Of a DNA stretch of 64,000 nt, positions 42,616-55,538 are shown piece by piece. Source of the stretch: Rachicladosporium sp. CCFEE 5018 (taxonomy: Eukaryota > Ascomycota > Dothideomycetes > Cladosporiales > Cladosporiaceae); contig KZ111149.1 in assembly GCA_002077045.2 (NCBI GenBank), forward strand, positions 730,796-794,795, given 5' to 3'. The position numbers and the translations under genes were made by a program. The notes under the pieces are model-generated. The model was given only the letters and a program-made list of their open reading frames with translations. It made no database searches and was not told the DNA's origin. Position 1 is the first letter of the stretch. Each line of letters starts with the position of its first letter.

Positions 42616-44683
42616 TCATACGAGCTGCACCACTTCGCGCTCAACGCCACTCCAGAAGTCGTGCCGCCAATCCGGATTCTCTGCAATGAAATCTCCATAG
42701 TCATCGCATTCTGCTGCGCCATAATCATACATCGAGATTGTGCCTATGCGGCAATAGCTTCCTATTTGACCATCAAGAGCTTCCAATAGCAGAGCATCCG
42801 GTCTCCGACGTCCGAAAAGCTTATTGTAAGCGATGAGAAACATGTGGACGGTAGTGTCATCAAGTGATCGACTCCAGTCGTCTAGCCGACCCTCGCCAAA
42901 GAACACTCCGTCGCTGTAAAACCGGTGGGAGCCGTGAATACCTCGAGCTTCGTGAGTGACCATGGTGCGAGAACAGCGTTTCCCAAATAAAGTCAAGCTG
43001 GCAGATGACAAGCGACCCATATCGTCTGTCGTCTGCAAGTCAACATCGTAGGAGACCAGGTCGAACTCCCACGGGATGTCGCCAAGTCCGCCGTCTGTTG
43101 CGATTTTCCCATCGAATTGTGCCCATGACCAACTAGGAGCTCTGTAACACGAAGAGCGTGATGCTTCCACGTCCGGATACCACAGAAGGCCATTGGCAAG
43201 ATCGGCAACCCATAGACCTGCAATGTATCTATCGGGCGATAAGCGTGCCATCTCGTGCGCAAACCCAGATAGTGCTGGCAGTTTATCATGCTGGTTGGTC
43301 AGATATCGTCGACAATAGATGAAGAGCAGAGAATACCACGAGGAAAGAAGTTGTCGTCGCGTGGCCTGCGTTGCGCCTCGCTTAGGGCCAAGCCAGCCAA
43401 GCCGGCCATCCGAGGATGTTGGCGGCCTCTCATCCTCCGTCCATTCGACTGTGCGGCACTCGAAGTACAGCAAAATGTCGGTGAAGTGGAGCACCCGACG
43501 GGAAAGGCTACGCTCCTGGAATGTCCAGCCTCGCTGGTTCCAGGCACTCTCCTCGATGTAGTGGAAGAGGTCACTGTAGCGCGATTCCATCTGCTGTGGG
43601 GTCAAGAAAAAATTCCCACCGGACTTTGCGCTATCAGGGTTCCGATAGTCGAAGAACACAGAGTTGTGCTTACGCTCCTGCAAGAATCCATCGTCCGAAG
43701 ATAGTGATCGCGTTGCAGCTAGTGTGAAGTATGCACTGGTGTAGACGTCGTGCATACTCGCAGACTCCGTCGCCCAGTCGACGACGCTGTCCTGTATGAT
43801 GCACAGGGCATCGATCCATAGATACCGAATCGCGAGTGCACGGCATACCCTCACAGCGTCTCTGATCGTGGCAGGCAATGCCTCTAGTTTCATCCTCGTG
43901 CATCTCTCGTCAAGCGACTGCACTGTAGTTGTGACCATGGACTCGGAAGATCCCCATGTATACGTCAAGGCAACGTAACTCAGTGGGGCTGTGACATTTA
44001 TGCTCTTGACAAGGCGTACGTCAGAACCAAGGCCGCAATCGAGATCGAGCAGACGCGTAGGCACGAAGTCCGTCACGCCCGTGCAGCACGTGTTATGTTG
44101 ACCATGGCATTGTCGAAGCAGTCGTTGCAAGGTCTCGATATTGCCACAAGAAAGCGGATCGCGTGATGGCAGGCATCTTCGTAACCCACCGTATCTTGCG
44201 GCCGGTGTCCCTGATATAAGCCCTGTCAGTAGCCATCAAGCCACAAAATGTCAGCGATGACCTACCCTCCACTGCCCATACGTTGAAGTATACGTGTAGG
44301 TACTGCCCAGTCGGGATAGCGGGGCATTCCACAAGGAACGTCAGCTGATACGGTCCGTCTAAGTCCAATTCACGACCTCTGCCCAGTTGGCTATTCTCGT
44401 AGCTGAAGGAATACCTTCCGATTCTACACGGTGAGTTGTGGTCGATCGGAGGGAGGCTTGAGTCGATTGCATTTGTCCACCTAGGGAGCAGCGCCAGCAT
44501 TCGACTGCGTAGAAGGCTGCACATCTCACATCCCGCGGCTGCTGCTGCTGCTGCCAAGCTGGGCAGGTCTGGGAAATGGTCGTCTCTGCCATAATGGTAG
44601 ACATGTCCATAGGACCGCTCCAGATCCGCATCGGGTACAGATGTCGCGTGAATAGCTATCTGTTGGCAGTACGAGCATAACAT
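42616..44683 (-). CDS. HET-domain protein, copy B, full length
   Basis: Exons 44683-44186 and 44133-42616 give 671 residues. It matches copy A almost throughout: MLCSYC start, CEMCSLL, LSYVALTYTWGSS, PATIRDAVRVCRAL, YLWIDALCIIQDS. The C-terminus continues in frame through TISMYDYGAAECDD and PDWRHDFWSGVE to the stop, a region lost by frameshift in copy A. The poly-alanine run near residue 60 is one residue longer than in copy A. A 9-base difference upstream of the ATG does not affect the chosen start. The gene is divergent from the two-TM protein gene, as in copy A. Confidence 0.9.
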
Positions 44684-45222
44684 CTTGCAGTACTCATTGG
44701 TATTCAGATGCAAAATGCGGTGTCGTGCCACATCACGATGCTACAATAACAATCATTGCGGTTCTGCGGTTTCATCTCGCCATCCTGATATCATCGCATT
44801 GGATAGCACGTCGTATCATCGTGAGGGCGTACGTCAGGCTAGAAGAGACGACGAACCCAAGAGACGAAGCATTATCGAGCGCGGGACATATAGCTTTGAG
44901 ACACAGAGGTATGAGAGAAGAGCAGGAAGGAGTAAGGTGACAAAGGCACCAAGCTTCGCCCCCAAGCTCGGACGCCAAAACAAACGCCACAGCCAAAGTG
45001 CTTCAGTCGCGGCTGCATGGCAATCTGATAAGCGAAACACCGCCCCCACCACTCGCAATCATGCATCGAATAGCATTGTGCGGTTCGACAGCCTTGCATA
45101 GCAGCCTCCGAGCGGGCGAAGTACTGACAGTCTCAATGGGTATAAGTACATCTCATTCGTTTCCTGCCACAGCATCGACCCTGCCTCAGACTTTGTCAAA
45201 TCGTGAATTTGAGGTACTCATC
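44684..45222. promoter_or_regulatory. Divergent promoter region between HET and two-TM protein genes, copy B
   Basis: Equivalent to 9562-10101 and of similar length. The TATAAGTA element is preserved near 45141, about 80 bases before the ATG. Confidence 0.5.
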
Positions 45223-45944
45223 ATGAACAACGACAGCGAGAAAACAAAAGAGAACAAGGAGGAGCCAGATACACTCGTGTCCCTAATCAAACTATCTGCT
45301 TACATCTTCCTACAAGCCGGCGCTCTCGCTGCTGGAGTGTTTACGATACTAGCGTGGATCAACTCGCAAGACGCGAAGACACAAGCAGACGCTGCTAATG
45401 GTCTTTCGCAAGACGCGAATTCGAAGGCGAATGCTGCCAACGTGCTCGCATTCGCAGCACTATGCGGAAATGTACGCGCCCGTCACTTGTGCAGTTCAGC
45501 CACGGGGACGGGAAAGACATGACTAACGATCTACGGCAGACTCCGACCCAGCCTTACATCAGCAGCCTCTGCGAGGTCGTCTTACCGAGTGCGAACGTGT
45601 ACCTAGGTTCCATGGCAAGCAGCATGTTCAGCGTGAGCATCACCGCGGATCCTCGTGCCACAATGACCAGCTCAGCCTCAAGTAGCACGTCTACCTTGGA
45701 GACCTCCTCGCAGTCAGGGACACGTACGACAGGCGCTGTCAGTATACCAATTGGGACAACAAGCAGCATCACTTACAGCTCCACACCCACTGTAACCGAG
45801 GGCGCCGCTCCTCACGCGGGCCCTGGCGCGTTGCGTCTGACCACCGCTACAAAGATCGCGATCGGAGCAGGAGTGGGGATCGGACTGCCTACTTTGATGA
45901 TTGCTGTGGCAGGTCTATGGCTGATTCGACGGAAGCGATTATGA
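45223..45944 (+). CDS. Small two-TM membrane protein divergent from HET gene (copy B)
   Basis: Exons 45223-45471 and 45540-45944, 217 residues, with intron and exon lengths equal to copy A. The N-terminal membrane segment, the 14-residue tandem repeat, the Ser/Thr-rich stretch and the C-terminal membrane helix with RRKRL are all retained. Between residues 18 and 45 the DNA differs from copy A at many third positions while the amino acids are identical. This argues for a translated protein under constraint. The 68-base intron is nearly unalignable with that of copy A, apart from the splice sites and a GACTAA branch element. Confidence 0.72.
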
Positions 45945-46192
45945 GAGGAGAAATGGCATGTACTCTGAAACGGTAGATGCACATGCAGCAACATGTATCG
46001 TCTAGCAAGCCACCTCGATCAAGCGATCTAATGCACCCGCTCAATGTCCATCAAGAGCAACAGCCGCCACGTCGGCTGGCTTGCCTGGTTCGTGTATCTG
46101 AATGAAACCCTCGCGCACTCGACAGCACTGCCTTCTCCTTGCTGTCCGCACATATTCCCTGCTCCACGCCTGTCCTCACACATGTTCAAACT

Positions 46193-48265
46193 TCAGCCCT
46201 TGCCTCTCAGCAGTTTGGCGAACTTCCTTGCAAGATCTTGATCCACAGTGCACGTAGCAGGCTGTGTTTCGCAGCTAGGCGCAGGCTTGCGTGGCAGAGT
46301 CGGCGAATGCGAGGAGCGATTTCGCGGACCGACCTTGCTCGACACTATGGGTAGACCTAGACCGAGCGGTATGACAGATGCATGGCTTGCCGCCCCGATT
46401 ACGTTGCCTGGTGGCATGGCTGAACGAGTCTTGCCTGCCACAAATGCAGTCGGAGTCGTGGGTTGCGGGTAAGCGAATGTACCACTGGACTCGACTGAAT
46501 CAGAGGGCTGGGTGGTGCTAGATATCATCGACGCTGTGGATGTCGAAGTTGGAGACTTCAGTGTGCTAGGCTCCGTCCAGTGACCTTTCGATCCGCAGTA
46601 TATTGGTACCTGCGCTACAGAGAACGTCCCCTTGACACTCAGATTCGGCTGCAGCACGCGGCGGCGCAATACAGCCTCGAGGCGAGCCGCATTGGCGTTC
46701 AACAGATTGCGAGCAGGATCCGTATCGACATAGGTACAGTGCCCGACCTTCAAGGTGGATGACTGCAAGCCACGCACACGCACCATGTTGTGATGCGCCA
46801 CCAAAGAATATAGCTCGTCGTCTGTGAAGTCTTCTTGCCATACGTATTTCCCTATCCCGTCGCACAAGGGCGCCCATTCATGCGCAATCGTGACAGTAAG
46901 ATGCCGAAGTCCTGGCCAGCTGAGTGCAATCTCGTCGAACTGGTAGTAGTTGGCTTCGATGTGCTGTATGAATTGCTGGAGCATTTGCGTTGCGACGTCA
47001 TTCCGGAGTCGAAATGCCCGTGGCGTTTTCCAGACTGCGCTGCCTATCTGCGCAGTCGCCGCACCAACGAAGTAGTGCTTTGACACCAACCAGTCATCGA
47101 TCTTGAACCGGGGAAAAGGTTTCATGACGTAGTCCAGGCTGCGCCGCCGCTTCTCGACCTCTCTTAACTTCCACTCGTTCGGGAAGATCCATCGCGTTGT
47201 TGGCTCTGCTGGGTATGCGAAAGCGAAGATCAAGTCCTGGAGCTCTTGCGGGAGATCGAAGAGTCTGAAGGGCAGGAAGCGGACGGGGAGGGCCTTGCAG
47301 AGTAGTTGCACTTGGTCTGGGAGAGGCGCTGGAACCGGTGCTACCCGGGTACAAGCCAAGCTCTTCGCTCAGTCGATCTTGCTTCCTGCAGCCCATTCTG
47401 TAGCCGACCACTTGATGGTTGATGCGAGTAGAACTTCTGTAGCACTGACTGCGGTGCGGCTGTATTCTGAGTCCCTTTCAATCGTAGGCCTCCACACGAA
47501 TGGCGCTGTCTTTGGTTTGGAAGCTTTCATTGGCTTTGTGATCAGTGAAAGAATCACACTCTCCAGCCGACGTGCGTTCCGGCCGAGCCAGTGAGTAGCA
47601 GCTGCCGTCGGTGCCCTCGCGGCCATGTAGTCATCGCAATCAACGTAGACTGCGATTACGCCTTCCAGGAGACATCGATCGTGCTCCAGCAGACCTAAGT
47701 TTTCCAGCAGCAACGAGAGCGCTCTGTCTGATAGAATGTGTTGCGTGCCGGCTTCGCCACCGATGCGCATGTCCGACGGCGCCAGATGAAATGTCAGGCG
47801 TCGTAGGTTCTGCAGGAACGACATATCTTTGATGACTCCACTAGTCTTGGGCCACACGTGCATGTGCGCAGCGTATCGTAGGAAGAGCGCATTCTTCCGT
47901 GTCAGGAAGCCATAGCAGGGATTGGCGAACACCCGGGGCAGACTGGAGTGCCACGTTTGATTCTCCATCCATGCTCGAGTGGCCGCGGCGAAGAAGGCCT
48001 TCGAGACCAGCCACTCGTTCACCTTGTGTGGCCACTTTGGCGCTCGTGTTCTGCGTTGGGGTCCAGCTGAGGTTTGAGAGCCGGGTCGCCACTTCAGCAT
48101 CAGTTCCGGTGTGTCGGGAAATGCAAGATCGAAGATGGCCCGCTGAATTTTAGGTGGAAGCGCGAACAGTGGACAAGGTGCAAGCTCGATAGTGGCGCAC
48201 TCCCCATCTTGTGACTCGCGGCGAGCGACGCGCGCTGCCATGTCGTCTGACGGCTGAGGCGCCAT
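46193..48265 (-). pseudogene. Two-module F-box-like gene, copy B, stop between modules
   Basis: Module 1 (48265 down to 47369) has LFALPPKIQRAIFDLAFP and NEWLVSKAFFAAATRAW. It ends at a TGA at 47369-47371, where copy A has TGG (C-to-T on the plus strand). The same frame then continues without breaks through module 2 (LFDLPQELQDLIFAFAYP, DDWLVSKHYFVGAATAQ, WQEDFTDDELYSL, IYCGSKGHW) to 46193. There is no ATG before module 2 close to its start, so independent translation of module 2 is unlikely. Module 1 alone could still be made as a 298-residue protein. Copy A reads through this position but carries a frameshift in module 2. Confidence 0.65.
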
Positions 48266-48918
48266 GCTGCCTGATCTTGCGCTTGGCCGAAGGTGACGAA
48301 CGCAGGCGTTCTTGCGAGATCCTATGTTATCGATCCAAACCTGCAGTCAGATGGCCAACCCCGCAGTAGCGACTCGGCGCAAGGTCTCGACTTGGGTGGT
48401 GCGACGGCGATGTTCGCCGCGAGGCTTGTGCAGTGATAGCGCACGCGACCCGGCGTTCAGAACGTGAATGTGGACATGCGATTGAGTATCGAGGAACGCG
48501 CAGTGTTGTGACCGGCGGCGCGCTGGGGATGTACATCAGGCAGGTGAACGAGCGGCTGTACCCGCTTCATTGACAAGGAAGAAGTGGCTCGCAGTGTATG
48601 AGATAGACTCTTGCACGCCTTCCTTCCGTCAAAAGACGAACGCTGGGAAAGCCTGGACCTACCTACTGCATATTGACCTACATTTCGCCTACATGATCGT
48701 TTTCGGTGCATCGCCACTGCGTGGTCACTGAGAAGTGTGTAGAAGGATGAGGGAGAGGAGTGAGGTCAGAATCGACGACGCGGGACCATAAACACGCTAA
48801 CGGGATTGCCCGCTGCTTTGACGTAGCGCGGGGTCCTGGCGTGGGACAGAGCCACTTCAAAAGATTTTGAGAGATCCAGGGACGTGTGGCTCAGGAAGAG
48901 CAAGCCAAAGAATTCAGC
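48266..48918. other. Divergent intergenic region before ADE16/17, copy B
   Basis: Counterpart of 13123-13777 and mostly very similar to it. No gene seen; it holds the promoters of both flanking genes. Confidence 0.55.
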
Positions 48919-50771
48919 ATGGCTTCCCCAAACCAACAGAAGATCGCCATCTTGTCGGTCTACGACAAGACTGGTCTCTTAGACTTAGCCAAGGGGTTGA
49001 TCAAGCATAACATCCGATTGCTAGCATCGGGAGGCACGTCAAAGCTGATCAGAGAAGCGGGCTTTCCGGTTGAGTGAGGACACGCGATGTTGCCATTGCT
49101 GTTACCTTAGACGCTAATGATCAATGCAGAGATGTCTCCGCCATCACCAAAGCCCCGGAGATGCTCTCTGGCCGCGTCAAGACACTCCATCCCGCAGTCC
49201 ACGCCGGCATTCTAGCCCGAGATCTCGCCTCAGACGAGAAAGACCTCGCCGAGCAAAATATACAAAAGGTCGACTATGTCATTTGTAATCTCTACCCGTT
49301 CAAGAACACAGTCGCGAAGATCAATGTCACGATACCTGAGGCTGTCGAGGAGATCGATATCGGTGGAGTCACCTTAATCCGAGCAGCCGCCAAGAACCAC
49401 AGCCGGGTGACCGTACTAAGTGACCCAGAGGACTATCATGAGTTTCTGCAGGAGCTCGAGAAGGGCGAGGTGACTGCAAAGAGCCGGCAATTACACGCGC
49501 TCAAGGCATTCACCCACACTGCCGACTATGACACGGCGATCTCGGACTTCTTCCGAAAGAAGTACGCGGGTGATGGCAGCCAACAGATTGCCCTCCGGTA
49601 CGGCGCAAACCCACATCAGAAGCCCGCGACAGCATATGTCACCGAGGGAAAGCTACCATTCAAGGCATTGGCCGGCTCTCCAGGCTACATCAACTTACTG
49701 GACGCCCTGAACGCATGGCAACTGGTCAAGGAGCTCGACACAGCGCTAGACTTCCCAGCAGCTGCATCATTTAAGCATGTGTCGCCTGCAGGTGCCGCAA
49801 TTGGCGTACCGCTCAGCGACGTCGAGCGTAAAGTCTACATGGTTGACGACATTGATGGGCTCGCAGACTCTGGTCTAGCTCAAGCCTACGCCCGCGCCCG
49901 TGGCGCTGATCGCATGTCCAGCTTTGGTGACATGATCGCCCTCTCCCGTGAGGTCGACCTCCCAACCGCCAAGATTATCTCTCGAGAAGTCAGCGACGGC
50001 ATCATTGCTCCAGGCTACAGCTCCGAGGCCCTCGAGATCCTCTCCAAGAAGAAAGGCGGCAAATACCTCGTCCTGCAAATGGACTCCACCTACAACGCCC
50101 CCGCCACAGAATCCCGCACAGTCTTCGGCATAAACATGACCCAAGCGCGCAACGACGCAACCATCTCCCCCCACAGCACCTTCAACTCTATCATCACGCC
50201 GAAAGACTCGCCTCCCCTCCCAGACTCCGCTCTCCGAGACCTGACAGTGGCCACCATAGCCCTCAAATTCACGCAATCCAACAGCGTCTGCTACGCCCTC
50301 AACGGCCAGGTTATCGGCCTCGGCGCCGGCCAGCAAAGCCGCATCCACTGCACGCGTCTCGCCGGCGACAAAGCAGATAACTGGTGGATGCGCTTCCACT
50401 CCCGTGCTCTGGCGGTGAAGTGGAAGAAAGGCACCAAGCGGCCGGACAAGAGCAACGCAACCGATATGCTCTGCTCCGGTGCTGTGCCGCAGAATGAGGC
50501 CGAAGCAGCGGACTACGAGCGCAACTTCGAGGAGGTGCCGGAGCCGTTTTCGGCTGACGAACGGAAGGAGTGGTTGGGCAAGCTGGGCGAGGTGGCTGTC
50601 AGCTCAGATGCTTTCTTCCCGTTCATTGACAATGTGTTCCGGGCGAGTCGGAGTGGGGTGAAGTATATTGCTGCGCCGCTTGGGAGCCAGAACGATCAGG
50701 CTTGTTTTGAGACAGCGGAGAAACTGGGGATCACGTATGTGGAGCAGCATATACGGTTGTTTCATCATTGA
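48919..50771 (+). CDS. ADE17: Bifunctional AICAR transformylase/IMP cyclohydrolase (copy B)
   Basis: Exons 48919-49073 and 49130-50771, 598 residues, the same as copy A in structure and nearly the same in protein. KTLHPAVHAGILARD, FKHVSPAGAA and GAGQQSRIHCTRLAG are all present. Runs of synonymous changes (for example 49255-49310 and 49790-49900) alternate with runs identical to copy A. The 56-base intron has a GCTAAT branch element and only about half of its bases match copy A. The start is the ATG of MASPNQQK; the longer frame upstream has no ATG. It converges with SEC53 copy B. Confidence 0.96.
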
Positions 50772-50949
50772 GCGATGATGATCGGGGCAAAAGATAATGA
50801 CAAGCATCTATACACGCTCAATATGCATGTCTGTTAGTCTATACTGTGGTCTAGAGTCTACAATTGCAGTCGCTTCCGCCAGTAAGCACGCTTTTGAATC
50901 TGACTTCGTATCATCATAACTTGCCCCCGAGCTGAGACCGGCGTTTTGC

Positions 50950-51812
50950 TCACAGTCCGAACGTCTCACGGATCTGCGCCATCGTATCTGCAGGTCCCTT
51001 GACGCTGTGACCTATCGTGCGCGGATCGCTATAGATCTCGTAGTCATTGCCGCCCTTCGTCGTCTTGTCGCCGAAGAAGTGGATGGTCGTGTAATCCACG
51101 CCGTTGGGCAGATTCTTCTCGTTCGCGAGGTGATTGAGACAGTAGGTCTTATCCCAGCCGGTGGGGAAAACGTCGAATGAGATCTCGCCGCCGATCGAGT
51201 ATCTGCAGGGAGATGTCAGCTGTGAGCACCATGCGACCCTCCAAGCCACACTCACGTCAAGCTGAGATGCGGGAACTCCTTCCTCAACGCCTCAATAAAC
51301 TTTGGCCGAATCCCATGCTCAAGGTCAAACTTGTTGAAGTCCTTCCTCTCTTGTATTGAAGCGTTTCTGCCAATCGGACTGATATTCACCATCCCATTCC
51401 TAAACTCCAAGAAAGTCCCCCGCTTCACCGGGATCTCCAGATCCGCCACATAATGCAACACAAACCTCACCAATTTCTTATACTCCTCCTCCCCAATCCA
51501 CTTGATAAAGCTATGCGCCGCCAGAGGGACGCCAAGGCGATAAGCGGTGAGGCCGTTCTCGGCGAAGCAGAAGTCGAAGAGGGTTGTAACGGGTATGCTG
51601 GAGGAGCCGAGCTGCTCTTGTTGTTTGGAGAAGTCCGAGCCGCCCACATAGCCTATGGCGACTTTTTGGCGGAGCGCGGAGAGGAGCTGGAGCATTTCTG
51701 GGGAGACGGCGCGGCGGGCGGGCGTGAGGGTTTCGTCGACGTCGAAGAGGACTACGGTGTTCTTGATGGGGCGCTCGTGGAGAGGGGGAAGGATGGTGGT
51801 TGCGGCGGCCAT
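50950..51812 (-). CDS. SEC53: Phosphomannomutase (copy B)
   Basis: Exons 51812-51256 and 51202-50950, 269 residues, near-identical to copy A including the 53-base intron and the FDVDETLTPARR motif. The only clear residue changes are in the first ten positions and Thr for Met after the FFGDK motif. An in-frame ATG at 51884 would add 24 residues, but that extension is out of frame in copy A, so the shorter start is preferred. Enzyme role as for copy A: mannose-1-phosphate supply for glycosylation. Confidence 0.95.
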
Positions 51813-53179
51813 GATCGCGGTGGGGAATTGGGGTTGTGAGAAGAATTTGAAGAGATGTTGTCCGCGACACGTTGCGAGAGCCATTGGAAATATATGTGGA
51901 GCTGTGGAGGCAGGAACAAGCGGGGGAGGTTAAGGTTGACGGGCCGTATCCGGGCGTCGGTCGATTTGTTGGCTTGACATCGAATCTCCCAGACATCTTT
52001 CAGCCATTCCGTGTACTCGGCCATGATCGATCATCACCAATGATTCTGTAGCACCCGCATTGGCGAGTCTTCTCTGTCGACTGCGACGCGCAAGACAAAT
52101 CTCCTGAGAATGTGTCAGGCTATGACTGAGCCTCCACGGAAAGCCCTTCTACATTGTGTTGACATTAGCAGCTCAGCCTCGACACGGCACAGACAACGCA
52201 AGTCTTACAGTCACTGACTGCTGGAATAACCAAATCGCCATGGACGTCTAGCTTCATTTGTGCGACATCTCGTCCAGGGTCTCGCACAGATCTACATGAT
52301 AGTTCGGCGGAGCCTGCCTCGCGCGAGTTGGGGTGAGTTGAAGTCACCTTATCCCGAGTCACCTCGAAGCTCAGCAAGTCTGGACTAGCGCGATAGCGAT
52401 CTCTTCGGATATTCGAATGGTCTAGCCTTTCACGTAGACCAGGCTGAGGCTGAGGCTACAGCTAGACCAGCCTCGGACATGCAAAGCCGAACATCAATAG
52501 CTCCTGCACGTACACACTCGCAGCAGTATACAAACACTGCCTCAGCCTGACCGACAGATCGGGAAGACGAGCGGCTTGGCGAAGCAGATAGGCGTCGACC
52601 GGCCCGTCCATTGCGATCCCCCGCTGCAAGGCTGAAGCGCAGCCTCGTCAGAAACTGTACCTGGATGAAGCCAAGTCGACCAGCATTGGAGATGACTAGA
52701 AGATACAACGCGACGAGACGCTCGTTCAGAGAGCAGAGTGAGCGTTAGACCGTTCGTCTCAATGATGTCGATGCAGCCCGAGAACTAAAACATTGAAGAC
52801 GATTGCATACCACTCGGTCTGGAGGCCATGCAGCCACCCACAGCCTGGCCATCATCACTGCGACTGCACGGCTACCGGCACAGCGTCGCTATGGCCAGCA
52901 GACGATCAACACCACAATCCGGACTCTGATGGCTTTCCGCAGCCATGCAGTCCCCTGTTGGTATGTTACCCGGCGATGGGCCAGAACGAGTGCATGTTCA
53001 CAGCCTCGCCAGCTCACCCCGTCCGACGCTTTTCTCTGTAGACCTCGGTTCATATAAGTATAGCCTGTACGCCTTGATGGCGCTCCTTCTTCTCTATGTT
53101 ACACCCTTCCTATGCTGATCCATCCTGACCCCATAATCTGAACTCATTTGCATATTACGACCCCGCACGTTTCGTCAAC
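51813..53179. other. Long divergent intergenic region, copy B
   Basis: Counterpart of 16678-18069; the same remarks apply. A TATA-like TATAAGTATAG lies at about 53055. Confidence 0.5.
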
Positions 53180-55087
53180 ATGCTATCGCTACCCTTACTG
53201 ACTGCATTAACTCTCACCGCGCTCAACGGCCTGGCCCATGCCGGCGTATCTCGCTCGCATGTGGCGCTTGGCCCACGCCTGCCCGTCGAAGTATACGGTC
53301 CAGACGCAAACTTGGCTCTGCGACACGCGGCACTCGTTTCCCCAATGCGGAAGCGCGATAACGAGTACAAGGCGAATTTGACGCTGGATCGCACTTTCAA
53401 CGACTTGACTCTGATAAGCTTGTCAGTATCCAGACATCGGAGATTATGCGGACTGGACTGACCCTAAAACCACAGCCAAGCCGGACGCGGATTTGGCGAC
53501 CAATCGTCTGATGGAACTGCATCCATCTCATTCGAAATTACCTGCGTGGAGTGCTACATCAAGGGCCAGGTCACAGGGGATCTTTTGATTGACGGCAACT
53601 TGAACATATCGCAGCTTGCCGAGCAGACACTGGACGAGGTCACTGACAGGATCAAAAATATCACCGACAGCTTCGTGAACCAGACCGAAGCATGGGCGAA
53701 GACGGTCTGGACGGACGTTATCACTGACGACTTCGATGCACTTGCATTGCCGACCTATAATGAAACTTCCTTGGACCTTCCAGACCTGACGCCATTGCCT
53801 AACACTACCATCATCTTTGGATTCGGTGGTATTGAGCTTTTTCTGAAGATCAAAACATCACTCTCACAATTGAAGTATCAACTGCCAGTTGTGCCGAAAA
53901 CACCAGTACCAGGTTGGGGCTTGATTGTCCTAGGCGTTGATCTGGGTTTGTACTTCAGCATGGATCTTATTCTCACTGCCGATGCCGAGATCGATATTAC
54001 AAGTGGCGTGCATTTGAAGATAGGCGAAGACGCTGCGCTGCATGCCAACCTGTTCGGGAGTGACGTGTCGCAAATCATCTTGTGAGCTCAATCCCACACA
54101 TCTACTATTGCTATTCGCTGATTCGGCGCTCGTAGTAACGGTGGCCAATTCGAATTCCTGCCCATCGAAGTTCATACGTCTGCGGGCAGTACGCTTAACG
54201 CTACCCTTCGCGTTGGACTACACGCTGGGTTCAGTGACAACGCATGGTCCTCAACGCCGGCGGTCGTAAAAGCTCTGCTGCATCTGCCAACCTTCCAGGG
54301 CGGCATCGACGGCGGAGTCTTTGCAGATGTCGCAGAATTCGTTTTCCGCATGACCGAGACGCCGGAGGACCCCTCTTGTCAGGTGCGACTTGATCAAGAG
54401 TACACATTCGCCATTGGGGCATCTGCTGGTGCCTCAGTCGAGTTCTCGAAGTACTCGTTCGGGCCCACGGCCACGACTGCAACACCCTTCTGGTCAACCA
54501 CGCTGGCAAACGTGTGCGTGGAGCAAGGCACGACGACCACTACGCCTGCAATCACGCCGTCGGCTACAATTGCAAAGAGACAAGACGCTGCGCTTACCAC
54601 CACCACGATATCGACAACCTTCACAAATGTCGTCTGCGAAGCGTCAGTGGCTGGCGTCTGTCCTGCATATCTACAGTCGACCCTCCAATCCACTTCGACA
54701 TTGGTTACCTCTGTGCTTTCAGGTGTGGTGCCGAGCTGGCCCGGACCTCAGATAGGTAGCGTCATCACGAGTGCGTTCGGCTCTGATGTTCACCCCATGA
54801 CCTCGCCTTCTACCTTGATCCCGACTAGCATTTCAGGTCCGGTCATCAGCGATCTCGCGAGAGCGGACAGCTGGATCCACCAGCATTGGCGTCCGCTTGC
54901 CATTGGATTGGGGGCCGGCGTTGGCGGTCTGCTGCTGGCGATCATCTTGGGTTGCTGCATGTGCGTACTCACTCCCGGCCGGATTCAATAGTGAGCGTAT
55001 CGGATTCGCTGACACGAGCACAGATTCGCGTCCAGGAAGAAGAAGCGAGGCTCGTCCGATGGCGGATCAGGGAATGAGCAAAAGTAG
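53180..55087 (+). CDS. Secreted/membrane glycoprotein with Kex2-type sites (copy B)
   Basis: Exons 53180-53421, 53476-54081, 54136-54960 and 55024-55087 give 578 residues. The signal peptide (MLSLPLLTALTLTALNGLAHA), the KR processing site (RKRDNEYK) and the domain landmarks (PLPNTTIIFGFGGIELFL, SQLKYQLPVV, DITSGVHLKIGED, FRMTETPEDP) parallel copy A. Much of the ectodomain has different residues. A second KRQ site and a Thr-rich region precede the C-terminal membrane helix and basic tail, which are almost identical to copy A. Introns 2 and 3 have the same length in the two copies and intron 1 differs by one base. The function is unknown; surface location is inferred from the leader and membrane helix. 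Confidence 0.82.
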
Positions 55088-55538
55088 AAGCCGAAAAGTG
55101 GACCTAAGCGAAGCTTGTCATGAGCAGTGCCGTATGCATGGTTCCGAGGAAGAGGTGGGAGCAGATCGCAGATGATGCAGTCACGTTGCCGAGGCGAGCG
55201 GAAGTGAGGGGCTCTCGTCGACGACATGTACGATTCCATAGCAAATCAATATGACCTATCACGAAACTCGTCTGGCTACACGATCCGTAGCAGATCGTCC
55301 AAAGATCACATCAAGGTTGTATCGGACCAAAGCCGACGCGTTCCCCGAAAGTGGCTTGGCGCGTTTTGACGCGACTTCACTTCATCCCTGCTGCCAGCCG
55401 ATCATCGTCTTAGCCATATACATGTACCTTATGTCGCTCGACTCTGCCTTGAGGGTCCCTACAACCCGCGCGAGATGGTAGCAAGTGTATACTTGTCTAC
55501 TCACAGCCTACATGTAGGTCCTTTCACTTCTCGCCATC
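55088..55538. other. Intergenic region before DIA2-like gene, copy B
   Basis: Nearly identical to 19967-20417. No gene seen. Confidence 0.5.
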
